Part shown: one piece after another, positions 18,401 through 27,521 of the stretch | Layout: each line of letters starts with the position of its first letter | Numbering within the stretch: position 1 is the stretch's first letter | NCBI GenBank assembly: GCA_016707885.1 | Contig: JADJGU010000001.1 | Coordinates: 933,501 to 997,500 of the forward strand | Length of the DNA: 64,000 nt | Reading direction: 5' to 3' | Origin: Sphingomonadales bacterium | GTDB taxonomy: Bacteria; Pseudomonadota; Alphaproteobacteria; Sphingomonadales; Sphingomonadaceae | Notes under the pieces: model-generated | The model's input: only the letters and a program-made list of their open reading frames with translations | Told to the model about the DNA's origin: nothing | Databases searched by the model: none | Program-made: the position numbers and the translations under genes

Positions 18401-21400
18401 GCTATAAGGTGCGATGGCGCCCGAGGCTGTGACGGTTGTGCTATAGGCAGAAGCAACCGCTGCCGATGGCAAGCTTGCCTGATCGATCACAATCACAGGC
18501 GGAGCGACGGTCAGGGCATAATTGCCCGAAACCGAGAAGGGTGCACCCACACCGGTTATAGTCGTGTCGGTCGCGGTCACGGTGAAGCTGAATGTCCCCA
18601 CCTGTATCGCGCTACCCGACAGCTGGCCCGTCGAGCTGTTGAGCGTTACTCCCGAAGGCAAGGCTCCGGCAGTCACCACGTAATTATAGGGTCCGACACC
18701 GCCGCTGGCGACATAGGTCTGCGACACGGGGGCGTTGAACGCAACGTTGGTAGTGCCCGAAGCCGGCGTCAGCGCCAGCGTCGGCGCGTTGACCGTCAGC
18801 GTGTAGGCCCTTGTGCCCGTCTGGCCAAAATTGTCGGTCGAGGTGATGGAGAAGTTAAAGCTGCCAACCTCGGTGGGTGTGCCCGACAGCGTTCCGGCGC
18901 TGAACGTCAGTCCGGATGGCAGGCTGCCCGACGTCAGCGCCAGGGTATAAGGTGCAACACCTCCCGAACTGGTCAGTATCTGCGAATAGGCAACCCCGGC
19001 ATCCGCCGCCGGAACCACAGCAGGCGATATCACTATGGTCGGGGCAGGCACATCGATGGTGTAATTCTGTGCGACCGAGAAAGGCGCACCCGAACCAGTC
19101 GAACCGGTATCGGTTGCGGTCACGGTGACGGGATAACTGCCCGGCGCCGTTGGCGTGCCAGATAGCGTTGAGCCGCTGAAGCTGAGGCCTGCAGGCAGCG
19201 CACCTGTCAGAGCATAGCTATAGGGTCCGGTGCCGCCCGATGCAGTGAAGGTCTGACTGAAGGCTGTTGCATAGGGCGCGTTCAGCGTGCCCGCGCCGGG
19301 AACTAGCGCCAAACCGGGTCCGGCAACATTCAATGTGAAGGCCTGGCCGACGGTGAAGGGGCCATTGCCGCTGCTGCTGTCGGTCGCCGAGACATTGAGG
19401 TTGAACGCGGCCGCCGCGGTCGGAGTGCCCGAAATGGTCACGCTGTTCACGGTCGTGCCAGTGATGGAAAGTCCGGCAGGTAGGTTGGTAACCTGATAGC
19501 CCGACCAGGGCTGTGCACCGCCATTGAAAGTGAAGCTTTGGGTGTAGGGGGCAGCAACACTGGCGTTTAGGCCACCTGAAGGCGTTATAGTCACAACCGG
19601 ATCCTGCACCGTAATCGACACCAATGCAGCAGAGGAAGTACCGCCGCTGTTCGTTGCGCTGTAGGTAAAGCTGTCGGGTCCGGCATAGCCCGGGTTGGGC
19701 TGATAGGTGATGGTTGTGCCGCTGGCGATGACCGTGCCATTTAGCGAGGGGGTCACTTCGTTCACACTAGTTGGAACGCCTCCGCTTATCGCGAGCGGTA
19801 CATTGGTTGCACCCGCGCCGTAGGGCACCGTCAGAGTCACCGGGCCGGCCACCGGCGGGATGTCGATCACCGTCACGCTCGCTACCGCCGACGCGCAATT
19901 GGTCGGGTTGAGTTGCTCGCAAATCGTATAATTGACCGACTGCGATCCGACAGGTGTGGCGACCGCGACGTTGATCCGGCCCGTTGCAGGGTTGAGCGTG
20001 ACGCCCGGGTTGGATGAAGTTGATGAAGTCACAACGACATTGGCAAAGGTCGCCGCAGCACCGTTCAGAGTGTCGGGCCCGTTGCCATTGTCGCCGAGAA
20101 TATTGGCATAAGCTGTACCACCGGTCACCGTGCTGATAATAGGCGCATTGACGTCGTCGAGCGCAGCAATGGCTGCCGCAGAAACGCTTACCTCGGCGAT
20201 TGCAGCTGCACAGTTCGCCGGATCCACTGCCTGGCAGATTTCATAGGTGACCGTATAGCTTCCCGCCGGAGTGGCTGGGGCTACAACAACCGCGCCGGTC
20301 GCCAGATTTAGCGTAACCCTCGGATCGGTCGTCGCCAATTGACTAAGCGACACAGTGGCGAGCGTAGCGGGTACGCCAGCAAGCGTGTCGGGCCCGTTGC
20401 CATTAGCTGCAAGCACATCGGCATAGGCCGTGCCCCCTGTATAGCCGTTGACCGCTGCCGCGCCCGTATCGTCATTGGCGACGATTGGCGGCGATACGAT
20501 TGTCAGCGCATAGACCTGGCTACCGCTGAACGGCCCCGGCGCACCGCTGGAATCGGTCGCGGTTACGGTGAAGTTGAATACCCCTGTCGCTGTCGGTGTT
20601 CCGGAAAGCGTGCCGCCGGTCAGGGTAAGGCCTGTCGGCAAAGCTCCAGCGGTCACTGCTAAGCTGTAAGGTGCAACCCCGCCAGAGGCTGTAATCGTCT
20701 GGCTATAGCCAGCGCCCACAGTTCCATTCGGCAGCGAACCCGGCGAAACAACGACCGGTACATCGTCATTATTGATTGTGCCCAATCCCTGATTGTCGGC
20801 GATGGTTGCATTGGTGGCGCCGCTCAAATTGACGAAAAAGGTCTCGTTCGCTTCTGGCACGGTTTCGCCGATTACGGGTACGGTGATCGTGCGACTGGTC
20901 TGGCCAGGAGTGAAGGTCAGCGTTCCGCTTGTAGTGGTATAGTCCGCCGGCTGCGTCGCCGTTCCATTGGCTGTTGCATAATTGACAGAGACCGTCTGGC
21001 CACTTGCAGCCGACAGGTTGACCGTGAAAACTGCATTGATGGTGCCCGCATTGCCTTCGGTCACGGTCACATCGTTTATCGATAGTGAAGGTAGCGGATC
21101 GTCGTTGACGATCGTCCCCACGCCCTGCCCGTCGACGACCACCGCGTTCACGACGTTGGTGACGTTGACGAAAAAGGTCTCACTGGGTTCGTTCAATATG
21201 TCGCCATTCAAGACGACATCGAAGCTATAGCTGTTTGATCCTGCCGAAATAGTCTGCGCCAGCGAAGTGCGCGTGACATAGTCGGTTCCGCCCGTTGCAG
21301 TACCATTTGCCGTGCTGATGTCGAAAGTTACTCCGCCGGGTCCGGCAGGTGCCGATAGCGCGACAGTGAAGGTCGCGTTGACTGTGCCGGCATTGCCTTC

Positions 21401-24208
21401 GCTGAGGCTGATGTCGTTTATTGTCAGATTCGGAAAGTCGTCATTGAGTATGGTTCCAACGGCCGTCGCCGGAGCGCCAACAGTGTAGCCCGTACCGGCA
21501 GCGAGAGTGATACCGACAGTCTCGTCTGTTTCATTGGTCGCATCGGCGGTCGGGTTGACGGTAATCGTACCCGTGGTGCTACCGGTATTAATGATAAGCG
21601 GTGACGTTATCGTGGCATAGTCAGTACCGTTGGTTGCTAGACCGATAACTGTGTAATTTATCGTAACCGGATTGTTCGGTGCCTGACTGAGAGTGACCGT
21701 GTAGACCAGATTGGTCGCGCCATCCTCCGCCACCGCAGCTGGAGACACAGCAATCGTTGCCGATGGCACATCGTCGTTGAGGATCGTGCCGACAGCGTTG
21801 GAAGGTGCACCAACGGTGTAGCCCGTTCCGGCGGCCACAATCAAAGTAACGGTTTCATCGGGTTCGACGGTGCTGTCGACTGTCGGGTTGATTATGATGG
21901 TGGCGGTTGTCGCATTGGCAGGAATGACGACCGTCGCCACACCCCCAGCATAGTCTGTGCCCGACGTGGCTGTACCTGCGGTAGTGATGTTGACCGTTGT
22001 TGGTGAAGAAAGGTTGAGGCTGCGCGTCACCGTATAGACCAGATTGGTAGCGCCATCTTCACTGACAGATGCAGGAGCGACTGCGATCGAAACAGTGGGG
22101 GGTGGGCTGACGGTTAGCGAAAAGGGCTGGAGCTGGAAGTTGGTGCCGATGCCGGTGCTTGAATCTGTCACGCGGATTGTGACATTATAGGACGCAACCG
22201 CCGCTGATGTGGTGCCGCTCAACACACCTGCGGTTGATAGGGTGATTCCAGAGGGCAGGCTGCCCGTTTCCAGCTGGTAGGTGAAAGGAGCAACGCCATT
22301 AGTGGTTGCCAGCGTTTGGCTGAAGGCGACGCCCTGAATTGCCGTGCCGGTGCCGGACACCAAGGTCAACGACGCTGCGGCAACTGTGCCGGTATAACCT
22401 TTGATCGTGAATGCGCCCAGCGAATCCTGCGACCGGATGCCAACGCTATAACTGCCGCGCTGGGTCGGCGTGCCAGAAATTACACCGGCACTGTTGATAG
22501 ATAATCCGGTCGGGAATGCGCCGGTGGACACCGAGTAAGTATAGGGCCCTGTACCGCCGGACGAGGTCAATGTCTCGGAGAAGACAGTCCCGGCGGTCAT
22601 GGCAGAGAGGCTTGCCGGCAAGACCACGATCGACGAGGTCGGCGGAGTAATCGTCACGTTGATGACGATCGTCTGGCTATTGTCATCCAGAACCACAAAC
22701 CGGTCGCTCGTCGCGCTGTTGCCATTGTGGGTATAGTCGTAATAGTTGACTGGCCCGGGTCCAGCCGTCGCTGTGCCGTTTGTCGGGGCAACCGAAACAA
22801 CCCCCAAGCCGAAGAAGTGGCAGGCCGACAGGTCAACTCTGACCGTGCCGCCATTGGCAACCGTCACGTTGCGCGTCGCGCATCCAGGGTAGGTCGAAGT
22901 GCCTTCGTCATTCAGGATCGTGCCGGTCGCGCTGGAAGGGGCGCCAATAGTATAGCCAGATCCCGCAGCAACCGTGACAATTGCGGTCTCGTTGGACTCG
23001 CTCGTGGTATCGGCAGTGGGGTCGAGCGTCAGCGTGGCCGTGGTCGCATTGGCAGGAATCACAACAGTAGCTGCAGCGCCGGTATAGTCGCTTCCGCTGG
23101 TGGCTGTGCCCGAATAGGTCAGGTTCACTGTCAGCGCGCTTGTCGAAGTTGCGCTTCGGGTGACCGTATAAGTCAGGTTGGTCGCGCCATCCTCATTGAC
23201 CGAACTGGGCGATACCGCGATCGACACCGACGGCGGCGGGGCAACATTTATTGTAAGTGTTTCGAGCTCGAAATATGTGCCGGGTCCGGTACTTGCATCG
23301 CCGACGCGGATCGTGGTGTTGAAGCTGCCGGATGAAGTCGGAATTCCCGATATCACGCCCGACGCGGAGAGCGACAGGCCAGGTGGCAGTGCATTGGGTG
23401 GGACCGGCTCAACCAAGAAAGAATACGGCGCAACGCCTCCCGAAACCCCTATACTGAACGAACCCGAGACCCCTTGGCTCATGGCATAGGTACCAGGCGA
23501 AAGCGCCAGGGCCGGGCTCTGAACCGTGCCTGTGTAACCCTTGTCGGTAAATTGCGCCGTCGGCGTGGTGCTGTCGGTCGCGCGAACACTGAATGAATAT
23601 GCGCCACGCTGGGTTGGCGTGCCTGAGAGCACCCCGCCCGATGACAGGCTCAACCCGATGGGGAGCGCGCCACTTTGCAGCGTGTAGGTGTAAGGCGATG
23701 CACCGCCAGTTGCGGTAAGGGTCTGTGAAAAGAATGTGCCAGCTGTCAGGGTTGGCAAGTTGCTCGGCGCGACCGTGATCGGCGAGGCTGAGGCATTGAT
23801 CGTAATCGTAAACTGGATGTCGCCGCTGCCCGCAAGAGAACCGTCGCTGAGTTCAAAGACATCGGTCGCACCGATCCCGGTGGTGCCGTTGTGACTATAG
23901 TCGAGAAACCACTGGGTAGTTGGGCCGGAACCGACCCTGCGCGTTATCGCGGTGCCGTGGTTCTCAAAATCGGCGGCCCCAAAGCTGCCACCGTCAATCG
24001 CCCCGATTCCGCCAAAACCCGGCAGCTCACAATCGGAGATATTGATCGTGACGGTTCCTCCTGCCGTAACTGTTGCAGTCTGCGGCGGGCATTCGCCAGA
24101 GGTGTGCTGCGCCTGCGCCTGGGGGATCAACAAAATCTGCGCCAGCATCAGCGCGAAAATGCCCGTGATACGCTTGAGCCAAACCGATGCTGCTGAACTG
24201 CGCATCAT
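15401..24208 (-). CDS. giant Ig-like/Calx-beta repeat protein with C-terminal autotransporter domain
   Basis: A 2935-residue surface protein. A signal peptide (about 1-33, ending AQAQA) precedes two related Cys-containing segments with conserved GG-TV motifs. These are followed by many putative-Ig (He_PIG) repeats of about 85-95 residues with the core ASGGVAPYTYTL then LSGTPT and FTVTATD. A central block of Calx-beta modules has SVNEDGATNL and GTDYA signatures; two cadherin-like modules read PPVAGAV and SFTYTATNSGG. After about residue 2520 comes a Gly/Glu-rich linker, and the last 290 or so residues form an autotransporter beta-barrel ending in Phe. It is probably an adhesin exposed on the cell surface. 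The start is preceded by GGGGGAAG. Ligand unknown. Confidence 0.9.
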   Translation of the reverse strand: MMRSSAASVWLKRITGIFALMLAQILLIPQAQAQHTSGECPPQTATVTAGGTVTINISDCELPGFGGIGAIDGGSFGAADFENHGTAITRRVGSGPTTQWFLDYSHNGTTGIGATDVFELSDGSLAGSGDIQFTITINASASPITVAPSNLPTLTAGTFFSQTLTATGGASPYTYTLQSGALPIGLSLSSGGVLSGTPTQRGAYSFSVRATDSTTPTAQFTDKGYTGTVQSPALALSPGTYAMSQGVSGSFSIGVSGGVAPYSFLVEPVPPNALPPGLSLSASGVISGIPTSSGSFNTTIRVGDASTGPGTYFELETLTINVAPPPSVSIAVSPSSVNEDGATNLTYTVTRSATSTSALTVNLTYSGTATSGSDYTGAAATVVIPANATTATLTLDPTADTTSESNETAIVTVAAGSGYTIGAPSSATGTILNDEGTSTYPGCATRNVTVANGGTVRVDLSACHFFGLGVVSVAPTNGTATAGPGPVNYYDYTHNGNSATSDRFVVLDDNSQTIVINVTITPPTSSIVVLPASLSAMTAGTVFSETLTSSGGTGPYTYSVSTGAFPTGLSINSAGVISGTPTQRGSYSVGIRSQDSLGAFTIKGYTGTVAAASLTLVSGTGTAIQGVAFSQTLATTNGVAPFTYQLETGSLPSGITLSTAGVLSGTTSAAVASYNVTIRVTDSSTGIGTNFQLQPFSLTVSPPPTVSIAVAPASVSEDGATNLVYTVTRSLNLSSPTTVNITTAGTATSGTDYAGGVATVVIPANATTATIIINPTVDSTVEPDETVTLIVAAGTGYTVGAPSNAVGTILNDDVPSATIAVSPAAVAEDGATNLVYTVTLSQAPNNPVTINYTVIGLATNGTDYATITSPLIINTGSTTGTITVNPTADATNETDETVGITLAAGTGYTVGAPATAVGTILNDDFPNLTINDISLSEGNAGTVNATFTVALSAPAGPGGVTFDISTANGTATGGTDYVTRTSLAQTISAGSNSYSFDVVLNGDILNEPSETFFVNVTNVVNAVVVDGQGVGTIVNDDPLPSLSINDVTVTEGNAGTINAVFTVNLSAASGQTVSVNYATANGTATQPADYTTTSGTLTFTPGQTSRTITVPVIGETVPEANETFFVNLSGATNATIADNQGLGTINNDDVPVVVSPGSLPNGTVGAGYSQTITASGGVAPYSLAVTAGALPTGLTLTGGTLSGTPTATGVFNFTVTATDSSGAPGPFSGSQVYALTIVSPPIVANDDTGAAAVNGYTGGTAYADVLAANGNGPDTLAGVPATLATVSLSQLATTDPRVTLNLATGAVVVAPATPAGSYTVTYEICQAVDPANCAAAIAEVSVSAAAIAALDDVNAPIISTVTGGTAYANILGDNGNGPDTLNGAAATFANVVVTSSTSSNPGVTLNPATGRINVAVATPVGSQSVNYTICEQLNPTNCASAVASVTVIDIPPVAGPVTLTVPYGAGATNVPLAISGGVPTSVNEVTPSLNGTVIASGTTITYQPNPGYAGPDSFTYSATNSGGTSSAALVSITVQDPVVTITPSGGLNASVAAPYTQSFTFNGGAQPWSGYQVTNLPAGLSITGTTVNSVTISGTPTAAAAFNLNVSATDSSSGNGPFTVGQAFTLNVAGPGLALVPGAGTLNAPYATAFSQTFTASGGTGPYSYALTGALPAGLSFSGSTLSGTPTAPGSYPVTVTATDTGSTGSGAPFSVAQNYTIDVPAPTIVISPAVVPAADAGVAYSQILTSSGGVAPYTLALTSGSLPSGLTFSAGTLSGTPTEVGSFNFSITSTDNFGQTGTRAYTLTVNAPTLALTPASGTTNVAFNAPVSQTYVASGGVGPYNYVVTAGALPSGVTLNSSTGQLSGSAIQVGTFSFTVTATDTTITGVGAPFSVSGNYALTVAPPVIVIDQASLPSAAVASAYSTTVTASGAIAPYSYAITAGALPAGLSLSSGGTLSGTPTAGGSFNFTITATDSSGAAGPFNGARAFTLNVASASVTLPATSLAGGQRNVPYAATLNPASGGTAPYSYTVTAGALPTGMTLSAAGALGGTPTAFGIFSFTVTATDSSTGTGPYSGNQSYSLSIVDQPPVAGAVSFSLPYGSGAAPVALNLSGGAATSVAIASTPANGSATVSGLTVSYQPNASFSGTDSFTYTATNSGGTSSPATVTITVGAPSLTVAAGGPLTTTVGQAYSQTFNFAGGTAPFSAYTVSGLPAGLSVTGSSANSVTIAGTPTASGSFALTVSGRDSSTGNGPFTATQGFTLNVAVPNLSIAPASGSFTATYAAPYSQSIAASGGVGPYSYALTGSLPAGVTLNAATGAVSGTPTASGSFAFTVTATDTGATGVGAPFTATGNYSLTVAAPTIVVTPTALPAAIAGQAYTATLSASGAVAPYSYTLTGGALPTGVTLAANGQLSGTPTVSGSFAFAVQVRDANGQTGAANLTLGVGVPTLTITPATLPAAVQGIAYSQALTASGGIAPYSFAISSGTLPAGLTLNTTTGVISGTPTASGTANFAITATDSTGGTPATLTVNFALQVAARPDPATDPEVRGLVQAQVAATRRFADAQVDNFMQRMESMHGEGSGNGEGNGEGAGITIRNNVRLSTPDRCRDAITMMTNAACANSSRMSGIVPLNNWSADSNTKAEGPTANAGSGGAGGGPWTIWAGGAIRFGEREANSGRVSQEFESEGITIGADYRFSPSFAAGLGIGLGRDTVDVGDEGSRSRGEAKTIAVYGSHKLGDGIFVDWLGGYQKLDFDLRRYVTLTGALLNSQRDGHQWFGTLSAGADILRGDWQLTPYARVDITRATLNGYSESSGSMFDLTFLDQDVNFLSIGAGARFKYRHKMAWGELLPQLRAEYQRNVERSADARVAYVDRVSGPFSTIPLSGIGREEVTLGGKLELLFDPNWALAVEYIGRISPGAGSDNMIQIGAKHEF

Positions 24209-24304
24209 ACTTCCCCCGTTAAAATTGCCCGCACTGCGTCAAGGACGCAGATGTTTCATCGTGTAACGAGTAAGGGGGAATTGTTGCGAAGTAACGTCTA
24301 GCAA

Positions 24305-24316
24305 ATGTACTAGTAC
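24305..24316. promoter_or_regulatory. palindromic motif ATGTACTAGTAC upstream of giant autotransporter
   Basis: Contains the perfect 10-base palindrome GTACTAGTAC. It is about 97 bases upstream of the autotransporter start at 24208. The core ATGTACTAGT recurs at 25917-25926 and (opposite strand) 50260-50269, each in a promoter-sized gap. A transcription-factor site is inferred; the binding protein is unknown. Confidence 0.45.
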
Positions 24317-24352
24317 GCCTTAGTCACAGCGCATTGTTCTTTTGAATCATGC

Positions 24353-25339
24353 TTATAACGTCAGTATTGACGATCCCGTCGTCTTGCGCGCTTCCAGGTC
24401 TAAATGTGCCTGTACTATATCGTCGAGCCGGTATCGCTGGCCAATCAAAACCGCAATTGCGCCGTTCGCCAGCATCTCGAACATTCGTGCACAGCCCGCT
24501 GCGCGTTCCGCCGGATTGCGGTAATAGTCATATAATCCGGGCCGGGTCACAAAGAGCGAACCTTTGGCAGCCAGTTGGCCCAGCGCCACGCCGGTTACCG
24601 GACCGCTGGCATTGCCATAGCTGACGATCAAACCGCGCCGCCCGACCGAACCGAGTGAGCTGGCCCACGTGTCTTTGCCCACACCATCGAATGACACGCG
24701 CACGCCTTTGCCGCCGGTCAGTTCGCGTACCTTGGGCGCGATATCCTCTTCGCCATAGAGCAGAACATGATCGGCCCCGGCCTTGCGCGCCAACGCAGCT
24801 TTAGCTTCGGTGCTGACCGTCCCGATAACATGCGCACCTATGGCCTTCAGCCATTGCACCAGCATCAGGCCGACGCCCCCGGCGGCTGCATGCACCAGCA
24901 CCACATCGCCCGCTTTCACTTGCGCGCACCGTTCGACCAGAAATTCGACGGTGCAGCCCTTAAGCAGCGCAGCGGCTGCCACTTCGTCGGAAACCCCTGC
25001 AGGCGTCTTCAACAGGGCCGATGCCGATATGTTGCGCAAGCTTGCATAGCTGCCCCGTTCCGGACCAAAAGTGCAAACCCGGTCACCGATCGCAAAATCG
25101 GTGACGCCTTCGCCCAGCGCCTCAATCACACCGGCGCCCTCTACCCCCAGGCCGCTTGGCAGCTCGATCGGATAGAGCCCGCTGCGATGATAAGTGTCGA
25201 TAAAGTTGAAGCCGATGGCTGTGCTACGCATCCGCACTTCGCCCGGGCCAGGGGGAGGCAACGCCAAATCCTCCAGCTCAATCACCTCCGGACCACCGAA
25301 CGAACGGATGATGGCACGGCGGGCTGTATCTGCGGACAT
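24353..25339 (-). CDS. quinone oxidoreductase (zinc-independent MDR family)
   Basis: A 328-residue medium-chain dehydrogenase/reductase of the quinone oxidoreductase class. The ATG at 25339 has AAGGAG 8 bases upstream and is preferred over an upstream TTG. Features are the N-terminal FGGPEVIELED, the FNFIDTYHRSGLYP segment, the NADPH-binding VHAAAGGVGLMLVQWLKA loop and a C-terminal YRLDDIVQAHLDLE stretch. No zinc-binding cysteine set is present. It reduces quinones with NADPH. It is monocistronic by position. Confidence 0.92.
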   Translation of the reverse strand: MSADTARRAIIRSFGGPEVIELEDLALPPPGPGEVRMRSTAIGFNFIDTYHRSGLYPIELPSGLGVEGAGVIEALGEGVTDFAIGDRVCTFGPERGSYASLRNISASALLKTPAGVSDEVAAAALLKGCTVEFLVERCAQVKAGDVVLVHAAAGGVGLMLVQWLKAIGAHVIGTVSTEAKAALARKAGADHVLLYGEEDIAPKVRELTGGKGVRVSFDGVGKDTWASSLGSVGRRGLIVSYGNASGPVTGVALGQLAAKGSLFVTRPGLYDYYRNPAERAAGCARMFEMLANGAIAVLIGQRYRLDDIVQAHLDLEARKTTGSSILTL

Positions 25340-25407
25340 GGGCAAACTCCTTTGCGCTGACCGCTATGGCGCGTTGGCATGCAACGCAATGGGATTCAAA
25401 GCATCGA

Positions 25408-25839
25408 TCAGGAGGCGGGCTCAAATGTGCTTGAGGTGAAGCCGTTCGACGCATTGATTGTCAGCACATTGCCCTTGCATTCAAGCGCGCGATGCTCCCA
25501 GCTGTGGTTGACTTCAATCTGGCTTCCCTCTGCGGTCGCTCGCCCATGATGATACCAGATGCGCGCCTCATACCGCGCATGTTGCTTACCCAGTTTTTCG
25601 ATACCCTTGCTGCGCATATCGAGTGTTACTTCACGCGTCGAGCCATCCTCGCGCAATTTTCGTGGGGTCGGCGCCGCTTTGTCTTCTTTCATCGCTTGCT
25701 TCAACCGCGCGGCACAAGACCGGTAGCTCGACAACGTTTCCTTTTGCTCGGGCAACGACATGGTTCCGCTCGCCATCGCCGGGGTCGCGACGACTGTGGC
25801 AAAGGCCGCCGGTGCAATCATCCACTTCATTCTGTTCAT
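25408..25839 (-). CDS. secreted hypothetical protein
   Basis: A 143-residue protein of unknown family. The start MNRMKWMIAPAAFA at 25839 yields a signal peptide cleaved near PAMA, and GGAG is 7 bases upstream; longer upstream starts lack this. The mature part has a paired cysteine pattern (Cys in YRSCAARL and in RALECKGN). It is basic in the middle and ends FEPAS. It is divergent from the serine hydrolase gene, with the ATGTACTAGT motif between them. Confidence 0.6.
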   Translation of the reverse strand: MNRMKWMIAPAAFATVVATPAMASGTMSLPEQKETLSSYRSCAARLKQAMKEDKAAPTPRKLREDGSTREVTLDMRSKGIEKLGKQHARYEARIWYHHGRATAEGSQIEVNHSWEHRALECKGNVLTINASNGFTSSTFEPAS

Positions 25840-25916
25840 TTCATCGCTCCGTCCAGTCGCACGCACTTCAATAAAGATCGTATAGCTGGCCTTCAGCAAA
25901 AGATAATCGCCCGGCG

Positions 25917-25926
25917 ATGTACTAGT
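25917..25926. promoter_or_regulatory. ATGTACTAGT motif in divergent promoter region
   Basis: Lies 61 bases before the serine hydrolase start (25988) and 77 bases before the divergent hypothetical gene start (25839). It is identical over ten bases to the motif upstream of the giant autotransporter and, in inverse orientation, upstream of the LuxR-type regulator. Role inferred only. Confidence 0.4.
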
Positions 25927-25987
25927 CGCACCTGCAAGATGTTCGATGCATGCTTGACCAAAGCCGGTGCGCCGTTAGCGTGGCGCT

Positions 25988-27475
25988 ATGTCCAAAACTC
26001 TGTTCATCGCCTCCCTTCTGGCAGTCCCTGCTTTTTCTGCCATCGCACATGCAGAATCCAGCACCGCCCCGGAAATGCAAACCACCGCTTTCGAAGCACT
26101 CGACGCCGATTTTGCCAAATGGATGGCCGAAGCGCATGTGCCGGGCCTTGTCTGGGGCATCGTTAAGGACGGCAAGCTCGTCCATGTGCGCGCAATGGGA
26201 GTGCAGACCGTCGCAGACAAGGCGCCCGTCACCCCCGACACGGCGTTCCGCATAGCAAGCATGACCAAGGCGTTTACTGGCTATTCAATATTGAAATTGC
26301 GCGATGAAGGCCGACTGCGGCTTGATGATCCGGTGAGCAAATATGTGCCCGAAACCCAGGGCTGGGCCAAGGGCATCACCGTCGGCGATCTGCTCCACCA
26401 CACTGCCGGATTTGTCACCGATGATCCCTGGGGCGACCGGCAACAACCGCTACGCGAGACAGAGTTTACCAAGATGCTGAAGGCGGGCGTTCCGTTTTCG
26501 ACTTCGCCAGGCACCCGCTATGAATATTCGAACTTCGGCTATGCGACCTTGGGCCGCATCATCACCAATGTGTCGAAGCAGGATTATGCCGAACGGGTCG
26601 AGGCAACGGTTCTGAAACCGCTCGATATGGCATCCACCCGTTATGAAGTGCGCGATGTCCCGCCGGGCAAGCTGGCCATGGGCTATCGCTGGGAAAATGA
26701 CGCCTGGTCGCCCGAGCCGGTGATGCCGCACGGCGCATTTGGCGCGATGGGCGGGCTGGTTACAACTGGTAAGGACTACGCCAAATGGATCGGCTATTTG
26801 CTGTCAGCATGGCCCGCCAAAGACAGCGAACCGCAAAACGCCAAAACCATTCGCGCGATGCAATATGGAGGCGGTATGCTCCACAGCCGCCGCCGTCCGG
26901 GCAAGGAAGGCGACAATTGCCGCCTGTCCGCTATTTACGGCGCAGGGCTGGTGCAGGCCAATGATTGCGTCCTCGGCAATGTACTTTTCCACGGCGGCGG
27001 TTTCCCCGGCTATGGCAGTCATATGCTGCTGATCCCCGAAGCGGGTGTCGGTGTGTTTGCGCTGACCAACCGCACCTATGCCGGGCCAACGGCACCGGTC
27101 TGGGATGCGGCTACAGCGCTGTTCAAATCGGGCTACATCACGTCGCGCGCCATCGCGTCCACGCCTGCGGTCGAGACGGGCTATGCCGCTGCACGGCGCA
27201 TCTGGAAGGCGGGCGGTGTAGAGGGCGAGGGCAAATTTCTCGCGATGAATTTCGCAATGGACCGCAGCGATGCCAATTGGCGCAAGCACCTTTCCGACAT
27301 CTCTGCCAAAAGCGGAGCGTGCGACGTTAGCCCGGCGATCATCGCCACCAGCAAGCTTTCGGGGCGCTTCAGCTGGACGTGCACCGCTGGCATAGTGGAG
27401 GGTAACGTGCTGCTCGCACCGACGTCTGCACCGCAAATCCAAGCGCTTGGATTTCAACTGGCACCAAAACCCTGA
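25988..27475 (+). CDS. serine hydrolase, beta-lactamase (class C-like) family
   Basis: A 495-residue periplasmic protein with a signal peptide ending HAESS. The nucleophile motif is Ser91-Met-Thr-Lys94 (SMTK) and the second motif is Tyr180-Ser-Asn182 (YSN). A later FHGGGFPGYGSHML supplies the third, HxG-type, motif. This is the PF00144 family, which includes esterases, D-aminopeptidases and penicillin-recognising enzymes; a true beta-lactamase role is not implied. About 100 residues beyond the core form an extra C-terminal domain. It is transcribed alone from a divergent promoter region. Confidence 0.88.
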   Translation: MSKTLFIASLLAVPAFSAIAHAESSTAPEMQTTAFEALDADFAKWMAEAHVPGLVWGIVKDGKLVHVRAMGVQTVADKAPVTPDTAFRIASMTKAFTGYSILKLRDEGRLRLDDPVSKYVPETQGWAKGITVGDLLHHTAGFVTDDPWGDRQQPLRETEFTKMLKAGVPFSTSPGTRYEYSNFGYATLGRIITNVSKQDYAERVEATVLKPLDMASTRYEVRDVPPGKLAMGYRWENDAWSPEPVMPHGAFGAMGGLVTTGKDYAKWIGYLLSAWPAKDSEPQNAKTIRAMQYGGGMLHSRRRPGKEGDNCRLSAIYGAGLVQANDCVLGNVLFHGGGFPGYGSHMLLIPEAGVGVFALTNRTYAGPTAPVWDAATALFKSGYITSRAIASTPAVETGYAAARRIWKAGGVEGEGKFLAMNFAMDRSDANWRKHLSDISAKSGACDVSPAIIATSKLSGRFSWTCTAGIVEGNVLLAPTSAPQIQALGFQLAPKP

Positions 27476-27521
27476 AGCCTAACTATCGACTCAGGCGGCA
27501 GGCATCGGCATAGGGGCGGCG

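Noticed and set aside
15401..24208. Tandem repeats in the giant gene read as a CRISPR array
   Set aside because: Repeat units are long, diverged and in frame with Ig-like protein modules; there are no short identical repeats with unique spacers and no cas genes.
25988..27475. Serine hydrolase as an antibiotic-resistance beta-lactamase
   Set aside because: The SxxK and YxN motifs are shared by esterases and peptidases of the same family, and no resistance context is present.
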